From Alphaproteobacteria bacterium (GTDB taxonomy: Bacteria; Pseudomonadota; Alphaproteobacteria; JAJFIK01), in assembly GCA_021774965.1 (NCBI GenBank), contig JAJFIL010000039.1:1-39941 (forward strand): a stretch of DNA of 39,941 nt, read 5' to 3'. Within the stretch, counting starts at the first letter, position 1. The number at the start of each line of letters is the position of its first letter. Position numbers and translations under genes: made by a program. The notes beneath the pieces were generated by a model. The model saw only the letters and a program-made list of their open reading frames with translations. It did not search any database and was not told where the DNA came from. Below, piece after piece: positions 1 to 8,155 of this stretch.

Positions 1-193
1 CCAGGAGTTCGACGCGGTTGCCCAGATGATGGATGATGCTGATCTGCCGCCCACACTCTATGAAGGGGTCGCGGACATGTTTCGATATCTGGATGCCTCG
101 CCCCTTGGACACGAAACCAAGGAAACCCTTGATCCGAACCGCAGCATTGATGAGTTTATCACTATTCTCACAGGTGATCAGACCAAGGATTAA
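1..193 (+). CDS. C-terminal fragment of a probable NAD(P)-dependent oxidoreductase (hydroxyacid / 6-phosphogluconate dehydrogenase-like)
   Basis: The first 193 bases hold the last 63 codons of a gene entering from the left; the frame starts at base 2 and ends with TAA at 191-193. The fragment contains DDADLPPTLYEGVADMFRYL followed by SPLGHETKETLDPNRS. An amphipathic helix, then a Leu-Pro-Pro turn, then a second helix and a segment of the type ETxET-D-x-R resembles the helical C-terminal domain of 3-hydroxyisobutyrate/6-phosphogluconate dehydrogenase-like proteins, including those with DUF1932. The Rossmann domain would lie outside the window, so neither cofactor nor substrate can be judged. 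That it is a real coding end is well supported by the open frame and acidic, well-structured composition; the family call is tentative. Confidence 0.5.
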   Translation, partial: QEFDAVAQMMDDADLPPTLYEGVADMFRYLDASPLGHETKETLDPNRSIDEFITILTGDQTKD

Positions 194-411
194 GTTCCGT
201 GCGTCGTTGCGCCACACGTACCTATCTGCATCCAAACCTACATTCTCGACGGAAATAAACCCCTGATTTCAATGGATTAGGTGGTACCTTGTTCTTTGCC
301 TAATTTGGCGTTGACCGCAATCTGATCGCAGGGGCAAAGACCCTAAAAATAATGGGTTTTTGTTTACCATTGAGGATGAAGCTCGATCCCAACTGGGATG
401 GGAGATTCATC
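194..411. other. Intergenic region upstream of the chemoreceptor
   Basis: This AT-richer 218-base gap separates the oxidoreductase tail from the chemoreceptor. A TTGACC is present near 313, but no convincing -10 sits 16-18 bases behind it. A short ACCC/GGGT stem followed by five T occurs around 339-358 and is too weak to call as a terminator. A ribosome-binding sequence (GGGAG) precedes the ATG at 412. Confidence 0.4.
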
Positions 412-2472
412 ATGCTTGGTTTCACAAAACGATTACAGGTCAGCCACCGCGTAGCCATTGGTGCTGGCATACCACTATTTTTTCTTATGGCGGCTTTGTC
501 GGTGGTTCTGTTTGGGCAGTTTCAAACCTCCGCAGAAATGCGCCGGGTCGAGCGGGTTGGCTCTATTGCGCCGATCATCAGCGGCCTTGTGCATGAGCTG
601 CAAAAGGAGCGCGGCAATTCTGCAGGTTTCATCGGACAACGAGGGCAGGGCAGCTTTGCAGATCGATTGCAGCGCCAGCTTGTTGACACAAATACGGCGT
701 TCAACGAATTCAACGAAACACTCGACGCCTTTAATGCAGATGCCTACGGGCCTAGCTTTGCCAATGGGATCGCTGATGCGCGTCAACGTCTAGAACAGCT
801 AAGGGAGATGCGCAGCGATGTTGCCAATCTCAATGCAAGCGTTGGCGAAATGGCGAGTTATTATACTTCAACGATCTCAGCGCTTCTCGGCACCGTTGGT
901 GAAATGGCATTGCTGAGTTCGGATGCGGAAATCTCAAACCAGGTCACAGCCTACAACACATTCCTGCAGGCAAAAGAACGGGCCGGTATTGAGCGGGCCA
1001 TGGGAGCTGCTGGCTTCAACGCCGGGCAGTTTTCTCCAACCGTTCATGCTCGCTTTGTAAACCTTATCGGACAACAACAGGCCTTCCTTTCAGTGTTTGA
1101 ACTCTATGCATCTCCATCCCAGTGGAGTTTTTACGAGCAGACCCTGAGTGGGAACATTGTTGAAGAAGTCGGCCGGTTGCGGGAAATTGCCCAGGCCAAT
1201 GGTTACGGCACGCCAATCGTCGGCGTTACAGGGGCCTATTGGTTTGATGAGATCACCGCCAAGATTGATCTCCTCAAAACCGTGGAAGATCGCCTTGCCG
1301 GAGATCTGGTCAATACTGCTGCGGCAAAAGGCAGTGCGGCTCTTTGGACATTTGTAATCGCGGGTCTCTTCTCGCTTCTGGTTTTGGCTGGCACTTGCGC
1401 CGTGGTGTTCTTCATTGTGCGCAGCGTCGTTCAGCCGATCACCGAGATGACCGAGGATATGGACACGCTTGCCGCTGGGAACAACAACGTTCAGATCACC
1501 GGTCTGGATCGCGTAGATGAGATTGGCCGCATGGCAAAATCCGTTGCTGTGTTCCGAGACAATGCGATTGAGCGCGAACGCCTTGAAGCTGAACAACGCA
1601 AAGCCGACGAAGTTCAGGCCAAGCGCGTCGCGCGCATGGATGAACTCGTTGGTCAATTCGACAGCCATGTGAGCCAGCAACTCGAAACGTCAGGGGCAGC
1701 CCTGTCTCAGATGCTGAGTACGGCAGACGAGGTTGGCAAGATTGCGGACGAAACCAACAATCAGGCCACCGCAATTTCAGCAGCGGCTGAGGAAGCTTCT
1801 GTAAATGTACAAACAGTTGCGGCTGGCTCGGAAGAGCTCTCCGCCTCCATCCAGGAAATCTCCAGTCAGATGAGCAGGCTTCAAACGACATCTGCCAATG
1901 CCAACGAAGAAACGGCACGGGCGGAAACAGCAATGCAGAGCCTGAAGGAAATGGCGGCCAGTATTAATCGGGTTACGGACTTGATTGCGGACATCGCCGG
2001 GCAGACCAACCTTCTGGCTCTCAACGCCACCATTGAGGCAGCTCGTGCCGGTGATGCGGGCAAAGGCTTTGCGGTTGTGGCCTCCGAGGTGAAAGCCCTC
2101 GCCAGTCAAACGGCCCGGGCGACCGATGAGATCGCAAGCCAGATCGGTGAACTTCAACAAGCCACCGATGGCGCTTCGACCAATATCGAGGGCGTGGTGG
2201 CCTTGATGGAAGAAACCAGCCAGATCGCCACCAGCATCTCCTCCGCCGTGGAAGAGCAATCTGCAGCCACCAACGAGATTTCCATGAACGTTCAGGAAGC
2301 CTCTCAAGGCACCGGAGAGGTCTCCCGCGGGATCGGTGACGTCTCCGAAGCTGCAAATGGCACGAAGGTCTCCGTTGAGGGTGTGCGGGAAACGGCGGGC
2401 AGCCTTTCGGTGGAAAACGAAAACCTGCGCTCTCGCGTGGAAGGCTTCCTCAAGGATATCCGCGCCGCCTAG
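412..2472 (+). CDS. Methyl-accepting chemotaxis protein with NIT sensor domain
   Basis: This is a transmembrane chemoreceptor of 686 residues that passes a periplasmic signal to CheA/CheW. The first membrane segment is at about residues 13-33. A helical periplasmic domain follows (about 50-290) that begins with the NIT (nitrate/nitrite-sensing type) signature [18 protein letters not shown]. The second membrane segment is at about 308-333. Next come a HAMP linker ([17 protein letters not shown]) and a long cytoplasmic coiled coil with the conserved hairpin tip [20 protein letters not shown] at about 532-551. The C-terminus shows no CheR/CheB-tethering pentapeptide. The ATG at 412 was chosen over the in-frame ATG at 352 because GGGAG lies just before it and because the hydrophobic segment then sits at a normal distance from the N-terminus. 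The NIT domain suggests a small anion or related ligand, but that is an inference from the family. No other chemotaxis gene is nearby. Confidence 0.93.
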   Translation: MLGFTKRLQVSHRVAIGAGIPLFFLMAALSVVLFGQFQTSAEMRRVERVGSIAPIISGLVHELQKERGNSAGFIGQRGQGSFADRLQRQLVDTNTAFNEFNETLDAFNADAYGPSFANGIADARQRLEQLREMRSDVANLNASVGEMASYYTSTISALLGTVGEMALLSSDAEISNQVTAYNTFLQAKERAGIERAMGAAGFNAGQFSPTVHARFVNLIGQQQAFLSVFELYASPSQWSFYEQTLSGNIVEEVGRLREIAQANGYGTPIVGVTGAYWFDEITAKIDLLKTVEDRLAGDLVNTAAAKGSAALWTFVIAGLFSLLVLAGTCAVVFFIVRSVVQPITEMTEDMDTLAAGNNNVQITGLDRVDEIGRMAKSVAVFRDNAIERERLEAEQRKADEVQAKRVARMDELVGQFDSHVSQQLETSGAALSQMLSTADEVGKIADETNNQATAISAAAEEASVNVQTVAAGSEELSASIQEISSQMSRLQTTSANANEETARAETAMQSLKEMAASINRVTDLIADIAGQTNLLALNATIEAARAGDAGKGFAVVASEVKALASQTARATDEIASQIGELQQATDGASTNIEGVVALMEETSQIATSISSAVEEQSAATNEISMNVQEASQGTGEVSRGIGDVSEAANGTKVSVEGVRETAGSLSVENENLRSRVEGFLKDIRAA

Positions 2473-2493
2473 GTGCGTTACCAATCTGATGTG

Positions 2494-2528
2494 AAATGCG
2501 GCCTATCTGCGAAAGATGGGCCGCATTT
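2494..2528 (+). terminator. Hairpin after the chemoreceptor gene
   Basis: The arms AAATGCGGCC and GGCCGCATTT are perfectly complementary over 10 bases. The intervening sequence extends the stem with ATCT/AGAT around a GCGAA loop. It begins 21 bases after the chemoreceptor stop codon. The T-run is short (TTTGT), so termination may be partly Rho-assisted. Confidence 0.7.
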
Positions 2529-2677
2529 GTATGAGGGAGCGCCTTTGCCTCAAGCCAAGAGGGGCAAGATCAAGCCGGCTCCAGCGTTGGCAGGGTGGAA
2601 TTGGGGTCTCAGGACAAGGCATTGGAGGCCTCAAAGGCACCGGGATTTATCAGATTTAACTCCAGGCCAAGCAACTC

Positions 2678-2706
2678 TTGACAGCACCCGGCCTCACCGC
2701 CTAAAT
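2678..2706 (+). promoter_or_regulatory. Sigma70-type promoter of the tRNA gene
   Basis: A perfect -35 hexamer TTGACA (2678-2683) is followed after exactly 17 bases by CTAAAT (2701-2706), a good -10. Transcription would begin near 2713, giving a leader of about 57 bases before the tRNA. The remainder of 2529-2769 is GC-rich with no coding signal. Confidence 0.7.
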
Positions 2707-2769
2707 CCCCTCTCTCCGGGGCCCAAAAGCCCTTGGCAGGTGGCCCCTCAGGGGCTGGCCCATCCTTGG

Positions 2770-2846
2770 GGCGAAGTAGCTCAGCTGGTTAGAGCAGCGG
2801 AATCATAATCCGCGTGTCGGGGGTTCGAGTCCCTCCTTCGCTACCA
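2770..2846 (+). tRNA. tRNA-Met (anticodon CAT), elongator type
   Basis: A full cloverleaf can be folded. The acceptor is GGCGAAG with CTTCGCT (first pair G-T), the D stem is GCTC/GAGC, and the anticodon stem is GCGGA/TCCGC with loop ATCATAA (anticodon CAT). The variable loop is GTGTC and the T arm is GGGGG-TTCGAGT-CCCTC. CCA is encoded. The paired first base excludes an initiator tRNA, which needs a mismatch at 1-72. CAT also occurs in tRNA-Ile2 (lysidine-modified), but the acceptor and the overall sequence fit the alphaproteobacterial elongator tRNA-Met better. The 3' end lies 13 bases before the end of the convergent SulP gene. Confidence 0.93.
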
Positions 2847-2858
2847 AATTTCACTCCC

Positions 2859-4490
2859 TTAAGCGTCTCCTGCCGCCGCCACTGCGCTGCGGATGGCGTC
2901 TATCCTTGTGGCTTTGCGGTTTTCTGCTGGCACTTGGCGCAGCACCCCCAAGCCTTTGAGGGCGCTGAGGGCGGGCTCGTCGGCGCCGGCGACGAATACT
3001 GTCTGGCCATTGGTATTGGCGTCCTCAATCAACTCTTTGATGGTGTTGGCGGTGCTGGTGTCCATGAAGCTGGTGCCGGTAAAGTCGTAGACCACCACGG
3101 AATAGTTGGAGATGTGCTGGGCCACGCGGCGGGCCAGCTCCCGCGCGGAGGCGTAAGAGAATGTGCCGCCCAGCATGGTCACAAGGACCTTGTCCTCAAA
3201 TCCTTTGAGCAATGCGAGCTCATCCGGGCTGAGGCCGGAGCCGTCGCCATCGCCGCTGGTCTTGAGATTGCGCAGTTCTTCTTGTTCCAGCGACCTTGAA
3301 GTCACGAACGAGGCGATGATAATGCCCACCGCAACGGCGACGATGAGATCCACCAATACTGTCAGGGTCAAAGTGATCAGCATGACGACCACTTTCGCCC
3401 GAGGGGCAAAGAGCAGTCGGCGAATATATGGCCAGTCGATGATGTCAAAGCCGACTTTCATCAAAATGCCCGCCAGCACAGGATGAGGCACCAGTTCTGC
3501 CAAGGGCCCGAGGCCCAGCACGAGGGCGAGCAGAACGAGAGCGTGAATAGCTCCCGAAAGCCGCGTCTTGCCGCCCGCCCGCACATTGATCACCGTGCGC
3601 ATGGTGGCACCTGCGCCAGGCAGCCCGCCAATGAGACCTGCTGCCATGTTGCCGATGCCCTGGCCGATAAGCTCGCGATTGCTGTTGTGCTGGGTCCGGG
3701 TGATGGAATCTGCAATCAGCGAGGTCAGCAGGCTGTCGATGGTGCCCAGCAGGGCCAGGATCAGGGCGGGCTGGATCAATGGCCCGAGGGCCCCTATGTC
3801 GACAGAGGTCACCACAATGGAGGGAAGACCTGTGGGCACTTCGCCAATGACCGGAACCCCCGCCAGCACCGTGGCGCCGAGAATTGTTCCGACAATCAAT
3901 GCAGCCAAAGCAGAGGGCAGGTACTTGCTCAGGCGACCGGGCCAGAAGGTGATGACGGCAAGTGTGATCAAGGCAAGGGTCAGCGCATTGCTGTTGATGT
4001 TCTCGGGCCCCATACCCATCAGGGTACGAATCGTTCCTGTCGGCCCTCCCGCCACCACGGGCAGCCCGATGAACGGCAGGATCTGAATGATGATGATGAT
4101 AAAGCCGATGCCGCTCATAAAGCCGGAGACCACGGAGTAGGGCGTATACATAATGTAGCGCCCCAGACGCAGCACCCCGAAGAGGATCTGTAACGCGCCC
4201 CCCATCATCACAATGAGGAAAGCTTCAGGAAGATTGTCAGCATGAGTTGCCACGATGGCAGCCATCACCACGGTCATGGGGCCAGTGGGGCCGGTCACCT
4301 GCTGGCGCGTGCCGCCAAAGACCGCTGCGAAAAAGCCAGCCGCGATGGCACCATACAGACCCGCGATGGGCCCAACGCCTGAGGCAACTCCAAAGGCCAG
4401 TGCCAGGGGCAGGGCGACCACGGCGGCTGTCACGCCCCCGAAAATATCGCCGCGTAAGGTGTCGAAGAATCCGCTGTCTGCTTTGGCCAT
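2859..4490 (-). CDS. SulP-family inorganic anion transporter with STAS domain
   Basis: The 543-residue inner-membrane protein matches the SulP/SLC26 architecture. A hydrophobic transporter core of about 400 residues opens with GVTAAVVALPLALAFGVASG, the conserved SulP start. It includes FGGTRQQVTGPTGPMTVVMA in the segment that forms the anion site. A C-terminal cytoplasmic STAS domain follows (about residues 435-530) with YDFTGTSFMDTSTANTIKEL. SulP members carry sulfate, bicarbonate or C4-dicarboxylates. The sequence alone does not decide which, and no neighbour (carbonic anhydrase, sulfate assimilation) helps. The start at 4490 has AGGGG upstream. The gene is divergent from the HxlR regulator, with 274 bases between the start codons. 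Confidence 0.93.
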   Translation of the reverse strand: MAKADSGFFDTLRGDIFGGVTAAVVALPLALAFGVASGVGPIAGLYGAIAAGFFAAVFGGTRQQVTGPTGPMTVVMAAIVATHADNLPEAFLIVMMGGALQILFGVLRLGRYIMYTPYSVVSGFMSGIGFIIIIIQILPFIGLPVVAGGPTGTIRTLMGMGPENINSNALTLALITLAVITFWPGRLSKYLPSALAALIVGTILGATVLAGVPVIGEVPTGLPSIVVTSVDIGALGPLIQPALILALLGTIDSLLTSLIADSITRTQHNSNRELIGQGIGNMAAGLIGGLPGAGATMRTVINVRAGGKTRLSGAIHALVLLALVLGLGPLAELVPHPVLAGILMKVGFDIIDWPYIRRLLFAPRAKVVVMLITLTLTVLVDLIVAVAVGIIIASFVTSRSLEQEELRNLKTSGDGDGSGLSPDELALLKGFEDKVLVTMLGGTFSYASARELARRVAQHISNYSVVVYDFTGTSFMDTSTANTIKELIEDANTNGQTVFVAGADEPALSALKGLGVLRQVPAENRKATRIDAIRSAVAAAGDA

Positions 4491-4715
4491 GAATGCCCCT
4501 GTATACGCCGCAAGGGATGTTCACGCCTTTCATGCCAACGCGCTGCCTTGCTGAAACCTAGCTGCTTGCTAAGAGGTGTCGCCCCAATCCCCCAATGCCT
4601 GTGGTCCAAAAGGGCTGCCTGCGGAGCCGATTATGTTTCTCTTCTGTGCAATGCGCAATGACGCCAGCACAACAGGAGGTGCCGAAATTGGCGGGACGCC
4701 AGAGCCCTATCTCCC

Positions 4716-4756
4716 TTGACCTTGCTATGTTTTCGATATAACTTTCCTTAAGAAAG
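4716..4756 (+). promoter_or_regulatory. Candidate promoter and dyad operator of the HxlR unit
   Basis: TTGACC (4716-4721) and TATAAC (4737-4742) are separated by 15 bases, shorter than the 17-base optimum. The inverted repeat CTTTC-CTTAA-GAAAG (4742-4756) begins on the last base of the -10 and ends 8 bases before the start codon at 4765. A dyad at this place is where an autoregulating winged-helix protein would bind. The assignment to HxlR is an inference from position only. The rest of 4491-4715 shows no clear feature. Confidence 0.4.
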
Positions 4757-4764
4757 GCACTTTT

Positions 4765-5271
4765 ATGGCTGGCACGCGGACAAGTTTTGCTGATCTCGAT
4801 TGCGGGTTTGCTCAAGCGATTGAGCACATCGGGGATCAATGGTGTTTTCTGATCATTCGTAATCTCCTGATGGGGATGACGCGGTTCGAGGACTTCGCTG
4901 CGCACCTTTCCATTTCACCGAAAATTCTAGCGGATCGGCTCCAACGCCTGACCGGTGAGGGGCTGATTGAGGCCCGACCAGATGAGGATGACCGACGCGG
5001 CAAGATCTACGAGCTGACGGAGAAGGGCAGGGACCTTACCCCGGTTGTTGGCGCCCTCACGCAATGGGGTGATCGTTGGGTCCCCAAGAAGGGCGGCGTG
5101 CGGACAGAATTCTATGAACTTAGCACTGGTGAACCCGTCACTTGCACCGTTGGAGTTTCAAAGCACGGGCATATTCTCAGTCCGGATGAAATAGGCCACC
5201 GCACCGGCCCCGGCGGCAGTCAGGTGCGTGACGAACTCGATGCTCTTGTGGAAAGGCGAAAAACCTCATGA
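4765..5271 (+). CDS. HxlR-family winged-helix transcriptional regulator
   Basis: This 168-residue protein carries an HxlR-type HTH at about residues 15-105. The family hallmarks are an early Cys (LDCGFAQAIEHIGDQWCFLI), the motif IRNLLMGMTRFEDF, the recognition helix ISPKILADRLQRLTGEGLIE, and the wing with YELTEKGRDLTPVVGALTQW. HxlR proteins are dimeric DNA-binding regulators, some of which sense thiols or aldehydes through the N-terminal Cys. About 55 extra residues follow the HTH domain and may be a small effector-binding extension. The TGA stop overlaps the ATG of the next gene (ATGA), so the regulator is translationally coupled to a membrane protein and a desaturase. These are likely its regulon, and it may also repress its own promoter. 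Confidence 0.9.
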   Translation: MAGTRTSFADLDCGFAQAIEHIGDQWCFLIIRNLLMGMTRFEDFAAHLSISPKILADRLQRLTGEGLIEARPDEDDRRGKIYELTEKGRDLTPVVGALTQWGDRWVPKKGGVRTEFYELSTGEPVTCTVGVSKHGHILSPDEIGHRTGPGGSQVRDELDALVERRKTS

Positions 5272-5468
5272 TCATGAAAACGCTTCTTACAGGTCTCTTT
5301 GCGTGGATGCCCATAATCTTTGGCATTGGGTTTGTTGCCCCGGTCACGGCCGCCCTGCTTGAGGCGAGTGGCATTGAAATTCCCATGGAGGCCAACCCTC
5401 TTGAGGCGGGCCTTGCCGTTGGTTTCATGTGGGGGCTTGTTGCCAAATATACGGGGAGATGGGTATGA
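5268..5468 (+). CDS. Small two-helix membrane protein of unknown function
   Basis: This 66-residue protein has two hydrophobic stretches: about residues 5-30 (LLTGLFAWMPIIFGIGFVAP) and about 47-60 (AGLAVGFMWGLVAKYTG). A short loop with acidic residues lies between them. I do not recognise a family. It is real by context: its ATG overlaps the HxlR stop (ATGA), and its own TGA overlaps the ATG of the desaturase gene, also as ATGA. A second ATG at 5274 would shorten it by two residues. Being locked between a regulator and a diiron membrane enzyme suggests an accessory or partner role for the desaturase, which is an inference from operon structure. Confidence 0.75.
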   Translation: MIMKTLLTGLFAWMPIIFGIGFVAPVTAALLEASGIEIPMEANPLEAGLAVGFMWGLVAKYTGRWV

Positions 5469-6337
5469 GCATCGACTATTCTTCCATGTCCGAGGCTGAG
5501 CTTGCCAAAGCAGAGAAGGAAATCGCGCGGAAATATATCGGCGGCATGCCCTGGGCCATGGTGATCTGGGCCTTCGGGAACCTCGCGATCTGGCTTTCGC
5601 TCTGGCCTTTGGTGATTTTTGGGGTGATCCCGCTTTGGGCGGGGTTCATGATTGCTTGTGTGAACGTGGCAATCTCCTATCTGCCCTCCCACGAGGCGCA
5701 GCATTCAAATATTGCCAAGGTGGGGCATCCCTTGCGCTGGCTGAATGAGCTCGTGGGAACAGTCACCACCATCCCTTTGGTGTTCCCCTATCGCGTTTTG
5801 CGCCTTACTCACATGAAACATCATGCGCATACGAATGATCCAGAAATGGACCCGGACTATCAAAACAAGGCGGATAGCTTTCTTGGGGCGATCTGGAAAG
5901 GTATTCAGAACCGTCAGCCCGGCGCAGAGGATGCTTATGGCAAGGCTCTGGAGAAAATGGGCGATACGCCGGAGGTGCGCGCTGCAGTGACCGAGGCAGT
6001 GATCTGGCGCCTCGGCTATGTTGTAATACTCATGGCGTTGGCCTGGAGCGGCTTTGCGCTGGAAGCATTCTTCTTGTGGTTCCTGCCAAAGCAAGTGGGG
6101 TCATCCCACATCATGCTCTATCTCAGCTGGGCGCCCCATGTGCCCTTTGAGAAGATGGGGCGATATCGCGATACACGGGCCTGGCGTTGCAAAATGGGAA
6201 ACATCTTTTCTCAAGGCATGCAGTACCACGTAGTGCACCATCTGCATCCCGCGATCCCGCTGTTCCGCAACGGGGCAGCCTATTGGGAGATGCGGGACAT
6301 TTTACTCGCGCGCGGGGTTCAGAACGACGGGCTCTAG
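5465..6337 (+). CDS. Membrane fatty acid desaturase / hydroxylase-type diiron protein
   Basis: The protein has 290 residues and belongs to the FA_desaturase superfamily of integral-membrane diiron oxygenases. The three histidine boxes are visible in order: HEAQH (about residue 79), HMKHHAHT (about 118) and HVVHHLHPAIP near the C-terminus (about 257). Hydrophobic helices lie at about 30-70 and 180-215. These enzymes use O2 and an electron donor to desaturate acyl chains or hydroxylate lipids or carotenoids. The HVVHHLHP box with a short overall length resembles the carotene hydroxylase/ketolase branch as much as acyl-lipid desaturases, so the substrate is open. The ATG at 5465 is preferred over an in-frame ATG at 5429, since it overlaps the upstream stop and has GGGGAG before it. 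Confidence 0.88.
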   Translation: MSIDYSSMSEAELAKAEKEIARKYIGGMPWAMVIWAFGNLAIWLSLWPLVIFGVIPLWAGFMIACVNVAISYLPSHEAQHSNIAKVGHPLRWLNELVGTVTTIPLVFPYRVLRLTHMKHHAHTNDPEMDPDYQNKADSFLGAIWKGIQNRQPGAEDAYGKALEKMGDTPEVRAAVTEAVIWRLGYVVILMALAWSGFALEAFFLWFLPKQVGSSHIMLYLSWAPHVPFEKMGRYRDTRAWRCKMGNIFSQGMQYHVVHHLHPAIPLFRNGAAYWEMRDILLARGVQNDGL

Positions 6338-6362
6338 GTTCCCATGCGGTCTGGCATAGCCC

Positions 6363-7088
6363 TTACCAGTTTTCTTTGAACGGACGAATATCAATCTCGT
6401 GGGTCCAGGCATTGCGAGGCTGGTGATGCATCTGCCAAAAGGTTTCGGCCATATCGTCGGGGTTCAAGGAGCCATCTTCGCCAAGTTGGTCTAGGTAGTC
6501 CCCAAACCGCGTCCGCACGCGCTCGCCATCAATGACACCATCCACGACCACATGGCCCACATGGATGCCTTGCGGTCCGTACTCTCGAGCAAGGGCTTGA
6601 GCCAGATTGCGCAAACCAGCTTTGGCGGAAGCGAAATGAGCAAAACTGGCTTTGCCGCGCAAAGAGGCTGAAGCGCCGGTAAAGATCAACGAGCCGCCAT
6701 CAGACTTCAATAGAGCGGGTAAGGCCGCTTTGGCTGTGAGGAAGCCGCCGAGACAACAAACACGCCAGAAGTCTTCAAAAACCTCTTCGGTCAGCTCTTC
6801 AAAGGGAATGAGAGCGTTGTTGCCGGCGTTATAGAGAACCGCTTTGACATCGCCGGTATCGCCCGCAAATTCAAACAGTGCATTCATATCGGCGGCGCTT
6901 GTGACGTCAGCGTTAAAGGGGGCAGCGTCGCCGCCGGAGTCTATGATCTCGTCTGCAAGTGCTTTTACTTTTGCCCCCGTGCGACCAGCGACAATGACCT
7001 TGAACTCGCCCTTGGCAAATCGCCGAGCGAGGGCGGCACCTAGTCCGTTCGAGGCACCGGCACCCACAACAACAGCAATATCAGTCAT
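6363..7088 (-). CDS. Atypical short-chain dehydrogenase/reductase lacking the catalytic Tyr
   Basis: This is a 241-residue Rossmann-fold SDR. The N-terminus has the glycine-rich nucleotide loop GAGASNGLG, close to but not the canonical TGxxxGxG. The NAG motif appears as YNAGNN and the catalytic-Ser region as FTGASASLRG. Where classical SDRs have YxxxK, this protein has FASAK, so the catalytic Tyr is Phe while the Lys is kept. That combination defines a known atypical SDR subgroup (the SDR_c10 type), often followed by HVVVDGVIDGER as here. It may bind NAD(P) without performing classical hydride chemistry. It is the last gene of a three-gene minus-strand unit, 35 bases after the UPF0178 gene. 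Confidence 0.92.
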   Translation of the reverse strand: MTDIAVVVGAGASNGLGAALARRFAKGEFKVIVAGRTGAKVKALADEIIDSGGDAAPFNADVTSAADMNALFEFAGDTGDVKAVLYNAGNNALIPFEELTEEVFEDFWRVCCLGGFLTAKAALPALLKSDGGSLIFTGASASLRGKASFAHFASAKAGLRNLAQALAREYGPQGIHVGHVVVDGVIDGERVRTRFGDYLDQLGEDGSLNPDDMAETFWQMHHQPRNAWTHEIDIRPFKENW

Positions 7089-7123
7089 GATAGACGTCCC
7101 ACTTATTGGCCAGGGGCTGCAGC

Positions 7124-7573
7124 TTATCCCCGTTTTGCCTTATTGACCATGCGGTCCAGCACGGACAGGAAATTGGATCGGTCCTTCTTGCTGAAAGGCG
7201 ATCCGCCGCCTTTGATCTCACCGGTCTCGCGCAAATGCGCATTGAGGTTACGCATGGCGAGATCCATGCCGATGGAGGCGTCAGAAAAATCCTTGCCCGT
7301 GGGACCAATGACAAAGGCCTCGTTTTCCACACAGCGGGCAGCGAGAGGAACATCGGCCGTAATAGCAATGTCCTTGGCTTTGATGTTGTCCGCAATCCAA
7401 TCATCCGCCGCATCAAACCCATCCGAGACGATCACCTGATTGACGTCCTTGCCTTGGGGCAGGCGCATGTGGGCATTGGAGACCATGTACACTTTAAGAT
7501 CATAGCGATCTGCCACGCGCACGACTTCTTCTTTGACGGGACAGGCATCTGCATCCACGTAAATCTCAACCAT
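7124..7573 (-). CDS. UPF0178 (YaiI/YqxD) family protein
   Basis: This 149-residue protein has the family's opening motif IYVDADACPVKEEV at the N-terminus. It also has a conserved GKDVNQVIVSDGFDAADDWI, ITADVPLAARC and the C-terminal GGGSPFSKKDRSNFLSVLDR. The fold is predicted to be PIN/NYN-like with acidic residues in a putative metal site (D6, D8, D59, D63); no reaction is established for the family. The start is set at ATG 7573, since the upstream thioesterase stop overlaps it as TAATG. A GTG 12 bases earlier is possible but less likely. Length agrees with family members of about 150 residues. Confidence 0.92.
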   Translation of the reverse strand: MVEIYVDADACPVKEEVVRVADRYDLKVYMVSNAHMRLPQGKDVNQVIVSDGFDAADDWIADNIKAKDIAITADVPLAARCVENEAFVIGPTGKDFSDASIGMDLAMRNLNAHLRETGEIKGGGSPFSKKDRSNFLSVLDRMVNKAKRG

Positions 7574-8040
7574 TACAATTCCCACTCAGAAACAGGGATT
7601 ATGGTTTCGTCCGGGACCAGGGAAAAGAGTGATTGCAAGTCTTCCGGGATGGTCATGGGCTTGCCGGTCTCAATATTTACAAAGATCCAGTCCGTCTCGC
7701 CCTGTGCCAGCACGGCATAATCGCTCAAACGTACAAAGCGATATTTGCGACAAGACCTGACCCGGCGATAGTTTGCGATCCAGGTTTGAACACCGATCAA
7801 CTCGCCCTCGTGGCTGGGTTTGAGATAGGTGATGCGATGTTCACGCACAAACCAGGTCGCACCAAGTGCTGCCAATTTAGCCGCGGCACCAACATGGGTG
7901 GCATGAGCGGTAGCGGTTTCCTGCATCCATCGTATGTATTCCACGTTATTCACGTGCCCGTTCTCATCAATGGAAGACGCGGGAATTTCGAAACTGTGCT
8001 GAAAATGCGCGATGGGTCTCTCTCCTGGAGCTTTGGGCAA
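7573..8040 (-). CDS. Acyl-CoA thioesterase, hotdog fold (4HBT / FadM-YbgC type)
   Basis: The protein has about 155 residues and fits a single hotdog domain. The signature IDENGHVNNVEYIRWMQE (about residues 24-41) is the DxxGHVNNxxY motif of YbgC/FadM-like acyl-CoA thioesterases, with Asp25 the likely catalytic residue. The segment WFVREHRITYLKPSHEGEL is typical of the central sheet. It would hydrolyse an acyl-CoA thioester in the cytoplasm; chain length is not predictable. The start is uncertain. The annotated start is TTG at 8040 with no good ribosome-binding sequence, whereas AGGAG at 8022-8026 is correctly spaced from an in-frame ATC at 8011-8013. The stop overlaps the next gene (TAATG), giving coupling to the UPF0178 gene. 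Confidence 0.88.
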   Translation of the reverse strand: MPKAPGERPIAHFQHSFEIPASSIDENGHVNNVEYIRWMQETATAHATHVGAAAKLAALGATWFVREHRITYLKPSHEGELIGVQTWIANYRRVRSCRKYRFVRLSDYAVLAQGETDWIFVNIETGKPMTIPEDLQSLFSLVPDETIIPVSEWEL

Positions 8041-8155
8041 GGTTCAGATGTGGTACATAATCATAGCACTTTTGTGAATTTTGCGAAACTTATCCCCGCA
8101 CGCCCGCGCACCACTATCCTGAAGGCTGATGGATTGGCAATTCAAGGAGAGAGCC

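Noticed and set aside
1777-2484. 235-residue open frame on the minus strand
   Set aside because: Antisense to the conserved signalling domain of the chemoreceptor; no start signals or domains.
2473-2808. 111-residue open frame running into the tRNA gene
   Set aside because: It covers the terminator hairpin, tRNA promoter and half of the tRNA; no ribosome-binding sequence.
2770-2846. tRNA-Ile2 (CAT, lysidine) or initiator tRNA
   Set aside because: The 1-72 pair is intact, so it is not an initiator; the acceptor and anticodon stem fit elongator tRNA-Met of alphaproteobacteria better than Ile2, although Ile2 cannot be fully excluded without a model.
3483-4193. 236-residue open frame on the plus strand
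   Set aside because: Antisense to the SulP transporter; rich in His, Gln and Asp as expected for the reverse of a hydrophobic membrane gene.
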